Below, in pieces: positions 54,101 to 61,337 of a DNA stretch of 64,000 nucleotides. The notes under the pieces are model-generated. The model saw only the letters and a program-made list of their open reading frames with translations. It was not told the origin of the DNA and did not search any database. Every line of letters begins with the position of its first letter. Position 1 is the stretch's first letter. Location of the stretch: the NCBI RefSeq assembly GCF_025153455.1, contig NZ_JANZNT010000001.1:1116001-1180000 (forward strand). Reading direction: 5' to 3'. This DNA comes from Sphingomonas sp. BGYR3 (lineage in GTDB: Bacteria > Pseudomonadota > Alphaproteobacteria > Sphingomonadales > Sphingomonadaceae). The position numbers and the translations under genes are program-made.

Positions 54101-54245
54101 CATCTCGGACAACATTGCGGTGTCGCTGGAAGCGATCAACCTGACCAGCGAATCGCTGCGGCAATATGCCCGCACCGAAACGAACCTGGTGTTCGCTCAG
54201 GAGCTGAAGCCGCGCATCCTGGTCGGCGCGCGTTACCGCTTCTGA
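51144..54245 (+). CDS. TonB-dependent receptor (TIGR01782, Caulobacter-type)
   Basis: Large outer-membrane transporter of 1033 residues. Signal peptide ends ASLAVPTIASAQEAD; TonB box-like DEDIVIVGVRASINRAIDIK; plug motifs SAEDIGKFPDTNLAESLQRI, GVSINRVNGEGSQVAVRGF and GGIGAAINIVTRKPLDSRE; C-terminal barrel ends with Phe (ILVGARYRF). TIGR01782 members often import plant-derived oligosaccharides or aromatic compounds. AGGAGGGGG precedes the ATG. It has its own promoter region with a LacI operator, and a terminator lies after it before the sapC gene. Confidence 0.92.
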   Translation: MKQFSLSTALVRSASVIAVAASLAVPTIASAQEADPAATSQDQTDEDIVIVGVRASINRAIDIKRNSAGVVDAISAEDIGKFPDTNLAESLQRITGVSINRVNGEGSQVAVRGFSGGFNLVTINGRQLPASNVDTSAGNAFARGTGRSFDFQNLASEGVSALEVYKTGRASVPSGGIGAAINIVTRKPLDSRETGFSGSIGAKALYDVSMSDAENDRSHITPELSGLLNWSNPDGTFGATLFGSYQLRNSASVQANPNYWNIVPLNEFLNSGTYVNANTVIENRPTTSFVQIPNDSRYQFSENRRERINAQGVVQFRPSDSLDLSIDALYASNSLQEDRSEQTNWFQRPFGRIRFDGDPQMQSAIFLQEAIQADKGYEQQAFATKTELYSVGGNAKWEVADNLSVIVDGYHSKSVSNPNNPNGTSATLVAIGAPVRSSHSLTYVDGFPQQAETINDCTNRGGNCNNTLDLADLGSQVGRTVTSRQEQRINGATARLAWDFGEGSRFDFGGQYVDSKMRSTSQQTTQTLGDWGITDTGLINQIAGDLVSTYCLTCKFDAFNPGSTGSALIAFRGNAVDLNNVLSPYYAQRGKPVGPNPPSDDTVAEKTWAVFGQMTWNGEIAGRRASAVIGVRYEQTDVRSVGIQAIPSAIRWAADNDFFVDAGGAGSEVVGTGSYENLLPSLDFNIDIVENLVGRVSFSKTLARADYGNLFATASAFAPPRPTATGGVPTGSSQNPALLPLLSDNFDVSLEWYYKPSSFISVGFFDKRVRNFIGTGVENRNLFGLRDPSSGTAGTRSGQALDFLRANNYDVSDINLFSYTALLVQNNGNAAAATAAFNSNYANGALNDAFVNALLAQVDVVAAANDPLFNFAVSQPINNREGRINGFEVAWTHFFGNSGFGFAASYTKVNGDVNVDPYANPNENVFALTGLGDSANLTGIYDKNGLSARVSYNWRDKFLTATNQGANRNPLFTAAFGTLDANISYDISDNIAVSLEAINLTSESLRQYARTETNLVFAQELKPRILVGARYRF

Positions 54246-54297
54246 TGACGGGCGGCCTTTCACAAGGCCGCTTCGTTTACCCGCTCAGGAGGGGGGG

Positions 54298-54329
54298 AAA
54301 GGCCGTTGCCTGTGTGCAACGGCCTTTTT
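54298..54329 (+). terminator. Intrinsic terminator after the TonB receptor
   Basis: AAAGGCCGTTGC (54298-54309) pairs with GCAACGGCCTTT (54316-54327), 6-nt loop, then TTTTT overlapping the stem end. It is 52 nt past the receptor stop and would reduce read-through into sapC, setting receptor levels above the enzymes. Confidence 0.88.
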
Positions 54330-54386
54330 CCATCCGCTGCCCCTGGGGGGGATCGCGCCCACCCGCAAATCCGATAGACTGTCGCC

Positions 54387-55118
54387 ATGACCAACTATGC
54401 CCTGCTCAACAATATCGACCATGCCGAACTGAAGATCGCGCCGGGCCATGGCGCCCGCTTTGGGGAGGCGGTGAACCAGATCGCCGTGCTGCCCAATGAG
54501 TTCGAGGCCGTGCAGCGCGATTATCCCATGCTGCTGATGCGCGATGAGGACGGCGCGTTGCAGACGGTTGCCCTGCTTGGCCTTGACCGGGGCGAAAATC
54601 TGTTCGTCACTGACGAACGCTGGGACGCGCGCTATATCCCCGCGCTGATGGCGCGCGGCCCGTTCCTGATCGGACTGGGTGAGCGCGACGGCGTGCGCGA
54701 ACCCATGATCCATATCGATCTGGATCATCCCCGCATCGTCAGTGATGGCGGCATGGGCCATCCGGTATTCCTGCCCCATGGCGGCAATGGCCCGGTGCTC
54801 GACGCGACGATCGAGGTATTGCGGACCATCCATGAGGGGCACGTCGTCGCCGCCGATTGCTATGCGGCGTGGGAGGCGCTTGACCTGATCGAGCCGATCG
54901 CACTCGAACTGGCGCTCAACGATCGCGAAATCTATGCGCTTGAGGACTATCTGACGATCAGCCAGGCGCGTTTTGCCGATCTCAGCGGCGATGAACTGGG
55001 CACGCTGCACGCGCGCGGCTTCCTTGCCCCCGCTTTGTATCTGATCGCCTCGCTCGGCAATATCAGCGCGCTGATCGACCGCAAGGTCGCGCTGCTGGCA
55101 GCGGCAGAGGGGGAGTAG
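54387..55118 (+). CDS. SapC family protein
   Basis: A 243-residue SapC-like protein: YALLNNIDHAELKIAPGHGA, NEFEAVQRDYPMLLMRDEDG, GENLFVTDERWDARYIPALM, GLGERDGVREPMIHIDLDHP. The family was named after the Campylobacter fetus S-layer secretion cluster, but in sphingomonads, caulobacters and xanthomonads it recurs in TonB receptor loci with cupin and halogenase genes. Its biochemical role there is unknown. No signal peptide. The cupin gene follows after 5 nt. Confidence 0.88.
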   Translation: MTNYALLNNIDHAELKIAPGHGARFGEAVNQIAVLPNEFEAVQRDYPMLLMRDEDGALQTVALLGLDRGENLFVTDERWDARYIPALMARGPFLIGLGERDGVREPMIHIDLDHPRIVSDGGMGHPVFLPHGGNGPVLDATIEVLRTIHEGHVVAADCYAAWEALDLIEPIALELALNDREIYALEDYLTISQARFADLSGDELGTLHARGFLAPALYLIASLGNISALIDRKVALLAAAEGE

Positions 55119-55123
55119 CGGCC

Positions 55124-56161
55124 ATGGCGCTGCCCGTGCCTGCCCGGACCCGCGTGATCGACGGAACCGATGCAGCCACGCTGCCCATCGCCGATCTGAT
55201 CGCAGAGGGGCGGCCGGCGATCCTGCGCGGCATCGCCCGCGATCTGCCGCTGGTCGCGGCAGGCCGCGCCGGGCCGGATCATGCCATCGCCTATCTCAAG
55301 ACCTTTGATGGCGGCCGCCCGATCACCGTCTATTGCGGCGATCCCGCCATTGGCGGACGGTTCGGCTATGCCGACGAGTATCGCGGGCTGAATTTTTCCG
55401 CCACCCGTGCCGGGCTGTCGGAAACGCTGGACCGGATCGCCGCCACGCTGGGTGATCCCGCCGCGCCAAGCCTGTATGTCGGATCGACCGATCTCGATCT
55501 GTATCTGCCCGGCCTGCGCGCACAGGCGGCATTGCCCTTTGGCGATCCGTCGCTTGCCGCGCATCCGCCGTTGGTCAGCATCTGGATCGGTAACCGCACC
55601 ACCGCACGCGCGCATTTCGACATGTCGAACAACATCGCCGTGACGATGGTCGGCCGCCGCCGCTTCACCCTGTTCCCGCCGGATCAGATCGGCAATCTCT
55701 ATCCCGGCCCGCTTGATCCCACGCCCGCGGGTCAGGTGATCAGCACGGTCGATTTCGCCGCGCCCGACCTGTCGCGGCATCCCGGTTTCGCCGATGCCCT
55801 TGCCGCGGCGGAGGTTGCGGAAATGGAACCGGGCGATGCCCTGATCTATCCCGCGCTGTGGTGGCATCAGGTCGAGGCGCTGGACCCGTTCAACGCCATG
55901 ATCAACTATTGGTGGAACCAGGCATCGCCGCACATGGACACGCCGATGCTGACCCTGCTGCATGGCCTTATTTCGCTGCGCGACCGGCCGGACGGGGAAA
56001 AGGCGGCGTGGCGCGCCCTGTTCGACCATTATGTGTTCGGCCCCGCAACCCGCGCGGGCGATCCCCTGCCCCCCCATGCCCGCGGACCGCTTGCCGCGCC
56101 GATGGACCCGATGGAGGCGCGCCGCCTGCGCGCCATGATCCTGCAAAAGATGAACCGATGA
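55124..56161 (+). CDS. Cupin-like (JmjC/Cupin_8) protein
   Basis: A 345-residue Cupin_8 protein, probably a 2-oxoglutarate/Fe(II)-dependent oxygenase. The candidate metal triad is His and Asp in RTTARAHFDMSNNIAVTMVG with a later His in YPALWWHQVEALDPFN. RRFTLFPPDQIGNLYPGPLD and MINYWWNQAS are typical of the halogenase-linked subgroup. It ends with ATGA, overlapping the halogenase start. Substrate unknown; hydroxylation of the same ligand that is halogenated is a plausible inference. Confidence 0.85.
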   Translation: MALPVPARTRVIDGTDAATLPIADLIAEGRPAILRGIARDLPLVAAGRAGPDHAIAYLKTFDGGRPITVYCGDPAIGGRFGYADEYRGLNFSATRAGLSETLDRIAATLGDPAAPSLYVGSTDLDLYLPGLRAQAALPFGDPSLAAHPPLVSIWIGNRTTARAHFDMSNNIAVTMVGRRRFTLFPPDQIGNLYPGPLDPTPAGQVISTVDFAAPDLSRHPGFADALAAAEVAEMEPGDALIYPALWWHQVEALDPFNAMINYWWNQASPHMDTPMLTLLHGLISLRDRPDGEKAAWRALFDHYVFGPATRAGDPLPPHARGPLAAPMDPMEARRLRAMILQKMNR

Positions 56162-57657
56162 CCGATCGCTCCCCTGCCCGCACCCGTGTCGTGATTGCCG
56201 GCGGCGGCACCGCCGGATGGTGCGCCGCAGCCGCCCTGTCGAAACAGCTGGGCGCGCTCATCGACATCACCCTCGTTGAATCGGACGAGATCGGCACGGT
56301 CGGCGTGGGCGAGGCGACGATCCCCACCGTCCGGTCGTTCCACACCCTGTGCGGCATCGACGAGCGCGAATTCATGGCCGCCACCCAGGCGACGTTCAAA
56401 CTGGGCATCGCGTTCGAAAACTGGGCACGGCCCGGCGACCGCTATCTCCACAGCTTCGGCGTGGTCGGCAAATCCACCTGGATGGCGGATTTTCAGCATA
56501 TCTGGCTGGAGGCGCGGCGACAGGGGATTGCCGGGCCGATCGGCGATTACTGTTTCGAGCATCAGGCGGCGGACGCGGAAAAATTTTACGTCTCGGACGC
56601 TGCAAAGATCAGCTATGCCTTTCACCTCGACGCCACCGCCTATGCCCGTTTCCTCCGCTCGATCAGCGAACGGCAGGGCGTCCGCCGGGTCGAGGGGCGG
56701 ATCGCCCGCGTCGAACAGCATGGCGAAACCGGCGATATCGCCGCGCTTCACCTTGAAAACGGCACGGTGATCGCCGGCGACCTGTTCATCGATTGCACCG
56801 GCTTTCGCAGCCTGCTGCTCGGCCAGACGCTGGGCGTGCCCTATGTCGACTGGAGCGAATGGCTGCCGATGAACGCGGCGCAGGCGGTGCAGACCGAAGC
56901 GGTGCGCCCGGCCGTGCCCTATACCCGCGCCATCGCGCATGATGCCGGCTGGCGCTGGCAGATCCCGCTGCAGACGCGGGTCGGCAACGGTCTTGTTTAT
57001 TCGACCGACTATCTGTCCGACGACGCGGCGCGCGACCGGCTGCTCGGCGCGATCGAGGGTCGGCCGCTGACCGAACCGCGCCAGCTGCGCTTCACCACCG
57101 GCCGCCGCGCGCGGCTATGGGAACGCAACGTGGTGGCAATGGGCCTGTCCAGCGGGTTTCTGGAGCCGCTGGAATCAACCAGCATCCACCTGATGATGAT
57201 CGCGGTCACGCGGCTCATCCAGATGTTCCCGTTCGGCATGGGCAGCCATCAGGCGCTGGCCGACCGGTTCAACGCGATCAGCATTGCCGAGCTGGAGGGC
57301 GTGCGCGATTTCATCATCCTGCACTATGCCGCGACCCAGCGCGACGATAGTCCGTTCTGGCAGCGGTGCCGTTCGATGACCCTGCCCGACAGCCTGCGGG
57401 CGCGCATGACCCTGTGGCGCGAAAGCGCACAGGCGTTTCAGGCGGGCGAGGATATCTTCCGGGTCGACAGCTGGATTCAGGTGATGCTGGGCCAGCGGGT
57501 CGAGCCGCAGGACTGGCACGCCGTCGCGCGCATGATCCCGCCGCCCCGGCTGGCGGAATCGCTGCGCGACCTGAAGCAGCAGATCGACCGTGCGGTGGGC
57601 CAGATGCCGCATCATGCGGATTTCGTGGCGGGATATTGTCCGGCCCGCGCGGCCTGA
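56158..57657 (+). CDS. Flavin-dependent tryptophan halogenase family protein
   Basis: FADH2-dependent halogenase-fold protein of 499 residues. FAD motif VVIAGGGTAGWCAAAALSK; VGEATIPTVRSF; the conserved Lys that forms the haloamine is in TFKLGIAFENW; the W-x-W-x-I-P motif is GWRWQIPLQ; and SGFLEPLESTSIHLMM lies near the active site. All hallmarks of active halogenases are present. The partner flavin reductase is not encoded nearby. Relatives linked to TonB receptors reportedly halogenate small indoles in vitro, but their natural substrates are not established. It is translationally coupled to the cupin gene by 4 nt. Confidence 0.9.
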   Translation: MTDRSPARTRVVIAGGGTAGWCAAAALSKQLGALIDITLVESDEIGTVGVGEATIPTVRSFHTLCGIDEREFMAATQATFKLGIAFENWARPGDRYLHSFGVVGKSTWMADFQHIWLEARRQGIAGPIGDYCFEHQAADAEKFYVSDAAKISYAFHLDATAYARFLRSISERQGVRRVEGRIARVEQHGETGDIAALHLENGTVIAGDLFIDCTGFRSLLLGQTLGVPYVDWSEWLPMNAAQAVQTEAVRPAVPYTRAIAHDAGWRWQIPLQTRVGNGLVYSTDYLSDDAARDRLLGAIEGRPLTEPRQLRFTTGRRARLWERNVVAMGLSSGFLEPLESTSIHLMMIAVTRLIQMFPFGMGSHQALADRFNAISIAELEGVRDFIILHYAATQRDDSPFWQRCRSMTLPDSLRARMTLWRESAQAFQAGEDIFRVDSWIQVMLGQRVEPQDWHAVARMIPPPRLAESLRDLKQQIDRAVGQMPHHADFVAGYCPARAA

Positions 57658-57696
57658 CCCCTTGCGCCCGCTGCCAAGCGCGGCCACGCTGATCGG

Positions 57697-58188
57697 ATGA
57701 GTGCGATTGCCCTTGCCGCCCTGCTCGCCCTGTCGGGTCAGCAGGCCGCGCCCCCCGCCCCGCCGCCGGTCGTGCAGACCATGCCGCGCGCGCTGATCAT
57801 GGCAGAGCCGCTGGCGCTGTTCTTTGCCGGATGCGACGGGGATGGCGATGCCGTGCTGGCGCGGGCCGAACTGGTCGCCTGCGTCGATCGCACCTTTCGC
57901 CCGATGCTGGACAAGGGCGGGGTTGCGGCCGGCTATATCGCGTGGTCGGACTGGGCCGAACGCTATCTGGGCGATCGCAATGCCCTGCCCAGCCCCTTTG
58001 CGGTCGATGGCGACCGGGACGACCGGATCACGCCCGACGAATGTCTGGCCGCGATGAACCAGGGGTTCGACCGGATGGACCGGGACAAGGACGGCCGCCT
58101 GACCCGTGCCGAAATGCTCACCATCGCGGGTGCGCGCGGCATGGATGGCGACATGCGCCGCGACCGCCCCCCGCAGCGCAGGCGATAG
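57697..58188 (+). CDS. EF-hand domain protein, exported
   Basis: A 163-residue protein with an N-terminal signal (MSAIALAALLALSGQQAAPP) and three calcium-loop candidates: CDGDGDAVLARAEL (residues about 46-59), DGDRDDRITPDE and DRDKDGRLTRAE. The last two form a canonical pair. The C-terminus is Arg-rich. It lies 39 nt after the halogenase gene and 13 nt before the CDF transporter. Probably a periplasmic calcium binder; link to either neighbour is unproven. Confidence 0.82.
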   Translation: MSAIALAALLALSGQQAAPPAPPPVVQTMPRALIMAEPLALFFAGCDGDGDAVLARAELVACVDRTFRPMLDKGGVAAGYIAWSDWAERYLGDRNALPSPFAVDGDRDDRITPDECLAAMNQGFDRMDRDKDGRLTRAEMLTIAGARGMDGDMRRDRPPQRRR

Positions 58189-58201
58189 AGCGGCAATCGC
58201 C

Positions 58202-59173
58202 ATGGGCGTCCATCATTCCCATGCCCACGGCCACAATCATGGCCACGGTCATAGCCACGGTCATGGGCACAGCCATGGTCACGGTCATGGGCACGCCCCG
58301 GCCGGCGATTTCGGCTGGGCATTTGCCATCGGTACGCTGCTCAATCTCGGTTTTGTCCTGATCGAGGGGACATGGGGGTTCTGGACCGGGTCGATCGCGC
58401 TGGTGGCCGATGCTGGCCATAACCTCACTGATGTCGCGGGCCTGGTCATTGCATGGATCGCCTCCGGCCTGGCCCGGCGCTCGCCCTCTGCGCGGTTCAC
58501 CTATGGGCTCAGCGCCGCATCGATCCTTGCGGCCCTCGCCAATGCGCTGATGCTGATGGCGGCGATTGTCGTGATTGCCGCCGAATCGGTGCGTCAGTTC
58601 GTCGACCCCGCGCCCGTTCCTGGCCTCACGGTGATGATCGTTGCGGGCATCGGCATCGTCATCAACCTGGGCACCGCGCTGCTGTTTGCGCGGGGACGGC
58701 ATGGCGACATCAACATTCGCGGCGCGTTCCTGCACATGGCGGCGGATGCGGCGGTGTCGGCCGGCGTGGTCGCGGCGGGCGCGATCCTGCTGCTGACCGG
58801 GGCATGGTGGGTCGATCCGCTGGTCGGCCTTGTCATCGCCGCCGTCATCCTGTGGTCCGGCTGGGGCCTGTTCCGGGAATCGGTTGCGATGGCGCTGCAC
58901 GGCGTTCCCGCGGGGATCGACCCGGTGGCGGTGGAGGCGATGCTGGCCGCCCAGCCCGGCGTGGCGCGGGTGCACGACCTTCACATCTGGCCAATGAGCA
59001 CGACCGAAGCGGCGCTGACCGCACATCTCGTCATGCCCGACGGGCACCCCGGCGACGATTTTCTGCTCGCACTGCAACATCGGCTAGCGCACGATCACCG
59101 GATCGGGCACATGACCGTTCAGGTTGAAACGGGAACGGGAACCGAATGTCGGCTGCATGGAGGGCATCGTTGA
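58202..59173 (+). CDS. Cation diffusion facilitator (CDF) metal exporter
   Basis: Inner-membrane H+-coupled exporter for Zn2+, Co2+ or Cd2+, 323 residues. The N-terminus is a His-rich sensor (HSHAHGHNHGHGHSHGHGHS, residues 5-24, extending to 32), followed by six helices. Transport-site residues appear in LVADAGHNLTDVAGLVIAW (TM2) and FLHMAADAAVSAGVV (TM5). The C-terminal cytosolic ferredoxin-like domain has RVHDLHIWPMSTTEAALTAH. The His repeat is written in a near-tandem DNA repeat at 58214-58292. ATG 58202; upstream frame is shadow. Confidence 0.92.
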   Translation: MGVHHSHAHGHNHGHGHSHGHGHSHGHGHGHAPAGDFGWAFAIGTLLNLGFVLIEGTWGFWTGSIALVADAGHNLTDVAGLVIAWIASGLARRSPSARFTYGLSAASILAALANALMLMAAIVVIAAESVRQFVDPAPVPGLTVMIVAGIGIVINLGTALLFARGRHGDINIRGAFLHMAADAAVSAGVVAAGAILLLTGAWWVDPLVGLVIAAVILWSGWGLFRESVAMALHGVPAGIDPVAVEAMLAAQPGVARVHDLHIWPMSTTEAALTAHLVMPDGHPGDDFLLALQHRLAHDHRIGHMTVQVETGTGTECRLHGGHR

Positions 59174-59856
59174 GCGATGGCGAGGCGCCGATTGCGCCTG
59201 CAATCCTTGCCGATCCCGCTGACCCGATCTGCCGGCTGGCGATCTTCGATTTCGACGGCACGCTGTCGGACAGCGGTACCTGGTTCCTGTCGATCGTCGA
59301 TGAACTGGCCGACCGGTTCGGCTTTCGTCATGTCTCGCCAGAGGAGATCGAGACGCTGCGCGGCCGCACCACGCGCGAGGTGATCCGCGCGGTCGGCATC
59401 TCCCGCTGGCGCCTGCCCGCAATCGCCCGCTATGTTCAGGCGCGCTTTGCCGAAAATGCCCACCGGATCGAACTGTTTCCCGGCGTATCCGACATGCTGG
59501 CACAGGTGCATGACGCGGGAATCCGCATCGCCATCTGCACGTCCAACACCGAAGCCAATGCAAAGGCCGTGCTGGGGCCGGACAATGTCGCGCTGGTCGA
59601 ACATTTCGAATGCGGGGCCAGCCTGTTCGGCAAGGCGCGCAAGTTCCGGCGGCTGATGCGCAAGCTGAACGTCCGTCCGGACGAGGCGCTGTCGGTGGGC
59701 GATGAAACGCGCGACGTCACCGCCGCGCGCAAGGCGGGGGTGCGGTGCGGCGCCGTCCTGTGGGGCTATGCCAATCCCGGCATCCTGGGCGCGATGCACC
59801 CCGACTGGCTGTTTACCGGCCCCGACCATGTGGTCCGCACGATCCTGGGCCGATAG
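59146..59856 (+). CDS. HAD family hydrolase (phosphoglycolate phosphatase-like)
   Basis: Haloacid-dehalogenase-fold phosphatase of 236 residues. Motif I IFDFDGTLSDSG, motif II AICTSNTEANAKAVL, a Lys in GKARKFRRLM, and motif III VGDETRDVTAARKAGVRCGA. The helical cap at residues about 50-110 is of the PGP type. ATG 59146 overlaps the CDF gene by 28 nt; TTG 59170 (overlap TTGA) is the alternative. Substrate unknown. Confidence 0.87.
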   Translation: MSAAWRASLSDGEAPIAPAILADPADPICRLAIFDFDGTLSDSGTWFLSIVDELADRFGFRHVSPEEIETLRGRTTREVIRAVGISRWRLPAIARYVQARFAENAHRIELFPGVSDMLAQVHDAGIRIAICTSNTEANAKAVLGPDNVALVEHFECGASLFGKARKFRRLMRKLNVRPDEALSVGDETRDVTAARKAGVRCGAVLWGYANPGILGAMHPDWLFTGPDHVVRTILGR

Positions 59857-59928
59857 GCGCATCTGCCAGCGCCCCGGTGCGCAGGTGCCCGCTTCATTTT
59901 GCCGGCCATAGCGCCTAAGGCGCGCGTC

Positions 59929-61086
59929 ATGCCTTCCCGTTTTCAGTTCACCATCCATGCCACCGATGGCCGCGCCCGCACTGGCGAGATCGCGATGCAG
60001 CGCGGCACCATCCGCACCCCTGCCTTCATGCCCGTCGGCACGGCCGCCACGGTCAAGGCGATGAAGCCGCAGGACGTGCGCGCGGCGGGGGCCGACATCA
60101 TTCTGGGCAACACCTATCACCTGATGCTGCGCCCGACGGCGGAACGGGTGGCGCGGCTGGGTGGCCTGCACGCCTTTATGGGCTGGGATCGCCCGATCCT
60201 GACCGACAGCGGCGGCTATCAGGTGATGAGCCTATCCGAGCTGACCAAGCGGAGCGAGGAAGGCATCGTCTTCAAATCGCATCTCGACGGCACGCGGCAC
60301 ATGCTGTCGCCGGAACGGTCGATGGAAATTCAGCGACTGTTGGGGTCGAACATCGTCATGGCGTTCGACGAACTGGTCCCCACCACCTCGACGCGAGAGG
60401 TACAGGCCGCCGCCATGGAACGGTCGATGCGCTGGGCGCGCCGGTCGCGGGCCGGATTCGACGCGGGCGGCGATCATGCCGCCAACAACGCATTGTTCGG
60501 TATTCAGCAGGGCGCGCTGGATCAGGGGCTGCGCAAAGCGAGCGCCGATGCGCTGCTCGACATCGGCTTTGACGGGTATGCCATTGGTGGCCTGGCGGTC
60601 GGCGAAGGGCAGGAAGCGATGTTCGGCGTCCTCGATTACGCGCCGGGTCAGCTGGATGCGGCCAAGCCGCGCTACCTGATGGGCGTCGGCAAGCCGGACG
60701 ACATTGTCGGCGCGGTCGAACGCGGCGTCGACATGTTCGATTGCGTGCTGCCCACCCGGTCCGGCCGCACGGGACAGGCGTTCACCCGGTCCGGCCCGAT
60801 CAACCTGCGCAACGCCCGCTTTGCCGAGGATCAGGGCCCGCTCGATCCCGACTGCGCCTGTCCGGTGTGCACTAAATGGAGCCGCGCCTATCTGCACCAC
60901 CTCGTTAAATCGGGCGAAATATTGGGCGCGATGCTGATGACCGAACATAATATCGCCTTTTATCAGGCGCTGATGCAGGATCTGCGGAACGCCATCGGCC
61001 AGGGTCGGTTGACGCTATTCGCCAATGAATTCCGCAGCCGCTATTCCAGCGGCAAGGCGGCTGATGCGACTGGAGGGAAATCTTGA
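59929..61086 (+). CDS. tgt: Queuine tRNA-ribosyltransferase Tgt
   Basis: Exchanges G34 for preQ1 in GU(N) anticodon tRNAs, among them tRNA-Tyr, which is encoded at 29455-29540. 385 residues. Active-site [20 protein letters not shown], nucleophile Asp in [20 protein letters not shown], and the zinc site CACPVC with downstream HHL. ATG 59929 gives [14 protein letters not shown]. The small downstream gene starts with TTGA overlap. Confidence 0.95.
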   Translation: MPSRFQFTIHATDGRARTGEIAMQRGTIRTPAFMPVGTAATVKAMKPQDVRAAGADIILGNTYHLMLRPTAERVARLGGLHAFMGWDRPILTDSGGYQVMSLSELTKRSEEGIVFKSHLDGTRHMLSPERSMEIQRLLGSNIVMAFDELVPTTSTREVQAAAMERSMRWARRSRAGFDAGGDHAANNALFGIQQGALDQGLRKASADALLDIGFDGYAIGGLAVGEGQEAMFGVLDYAPGQLDAAKPRYLMGVGKPDDIVGAVERGVDMFDCVLPTRSGRTGQAFTRSGPINLRNARFAEDQGPLDPDCACPVCTKWSRAYLHHLVKSGEILGAMLMTEHNIAFYQALMQDLRNAIGQGRLTLFANEFRSRYSSGKAADATGGKS

Positions 61087-61316
61087 CGGACGAAACCACC
61101 AAACCCGTGGGCAATGAAATCACCGATGTCGCGCTGAGCGCGAAATCGACGCTGCAGGCGATCGAGGAGGCCAAGGCCAACGACCCGGCCGAAGCGGATG
61201 CCCAGAAAAAGCGCTGGCCCAGCAGCACCGTTGGCCTGGCCGCGGGCATCGGCGTCGGTTCGGCTGCGCTGGTCGCTGCCCTGCTCTACGCCAATCGGGG
61301 CAAGGGCAAGAAGTAA
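61083..61316 (+). CDS. Small membrane protein (77 aa) coupled to tgt, hypothetical
   Basis: A 77-residue protein starting at TTG 61083, overlapping the tgt stop (TTGA). A charged N-terminal half ([20 protein letters not shown]) precedes one helix with a Gly zipper ([20 protein letters not shown]) and a basic tail (ANRGKGKK). Resembles short sphingomonad proteins of unknown function. Translational coupling makes it likely to be real. Confidence 0.65.
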   Translation: MTDETTKPVGNEITDVALSAKSTLQAIEEAKANDPAEADAQKKRWPSSTVGLAAGIGVGSAALVAALLYANRGKGKK

Positions 61317-61337
61317 GCGGTCGCTGGCCCGGCCCGT

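Noticed and set aside
52230..54263. 677-codon minus-strand frame inside the large TonB receptor
   Set aside because: Antisense shadow, Arg/Asp/Val-rich without a family signature.
58214..58292. Short tandem repeat resembling a satellite or CRISPR-like array
   Set aside because: It is in frame and encodes the Gly-His ladder of the CDF exporter; no spacers.
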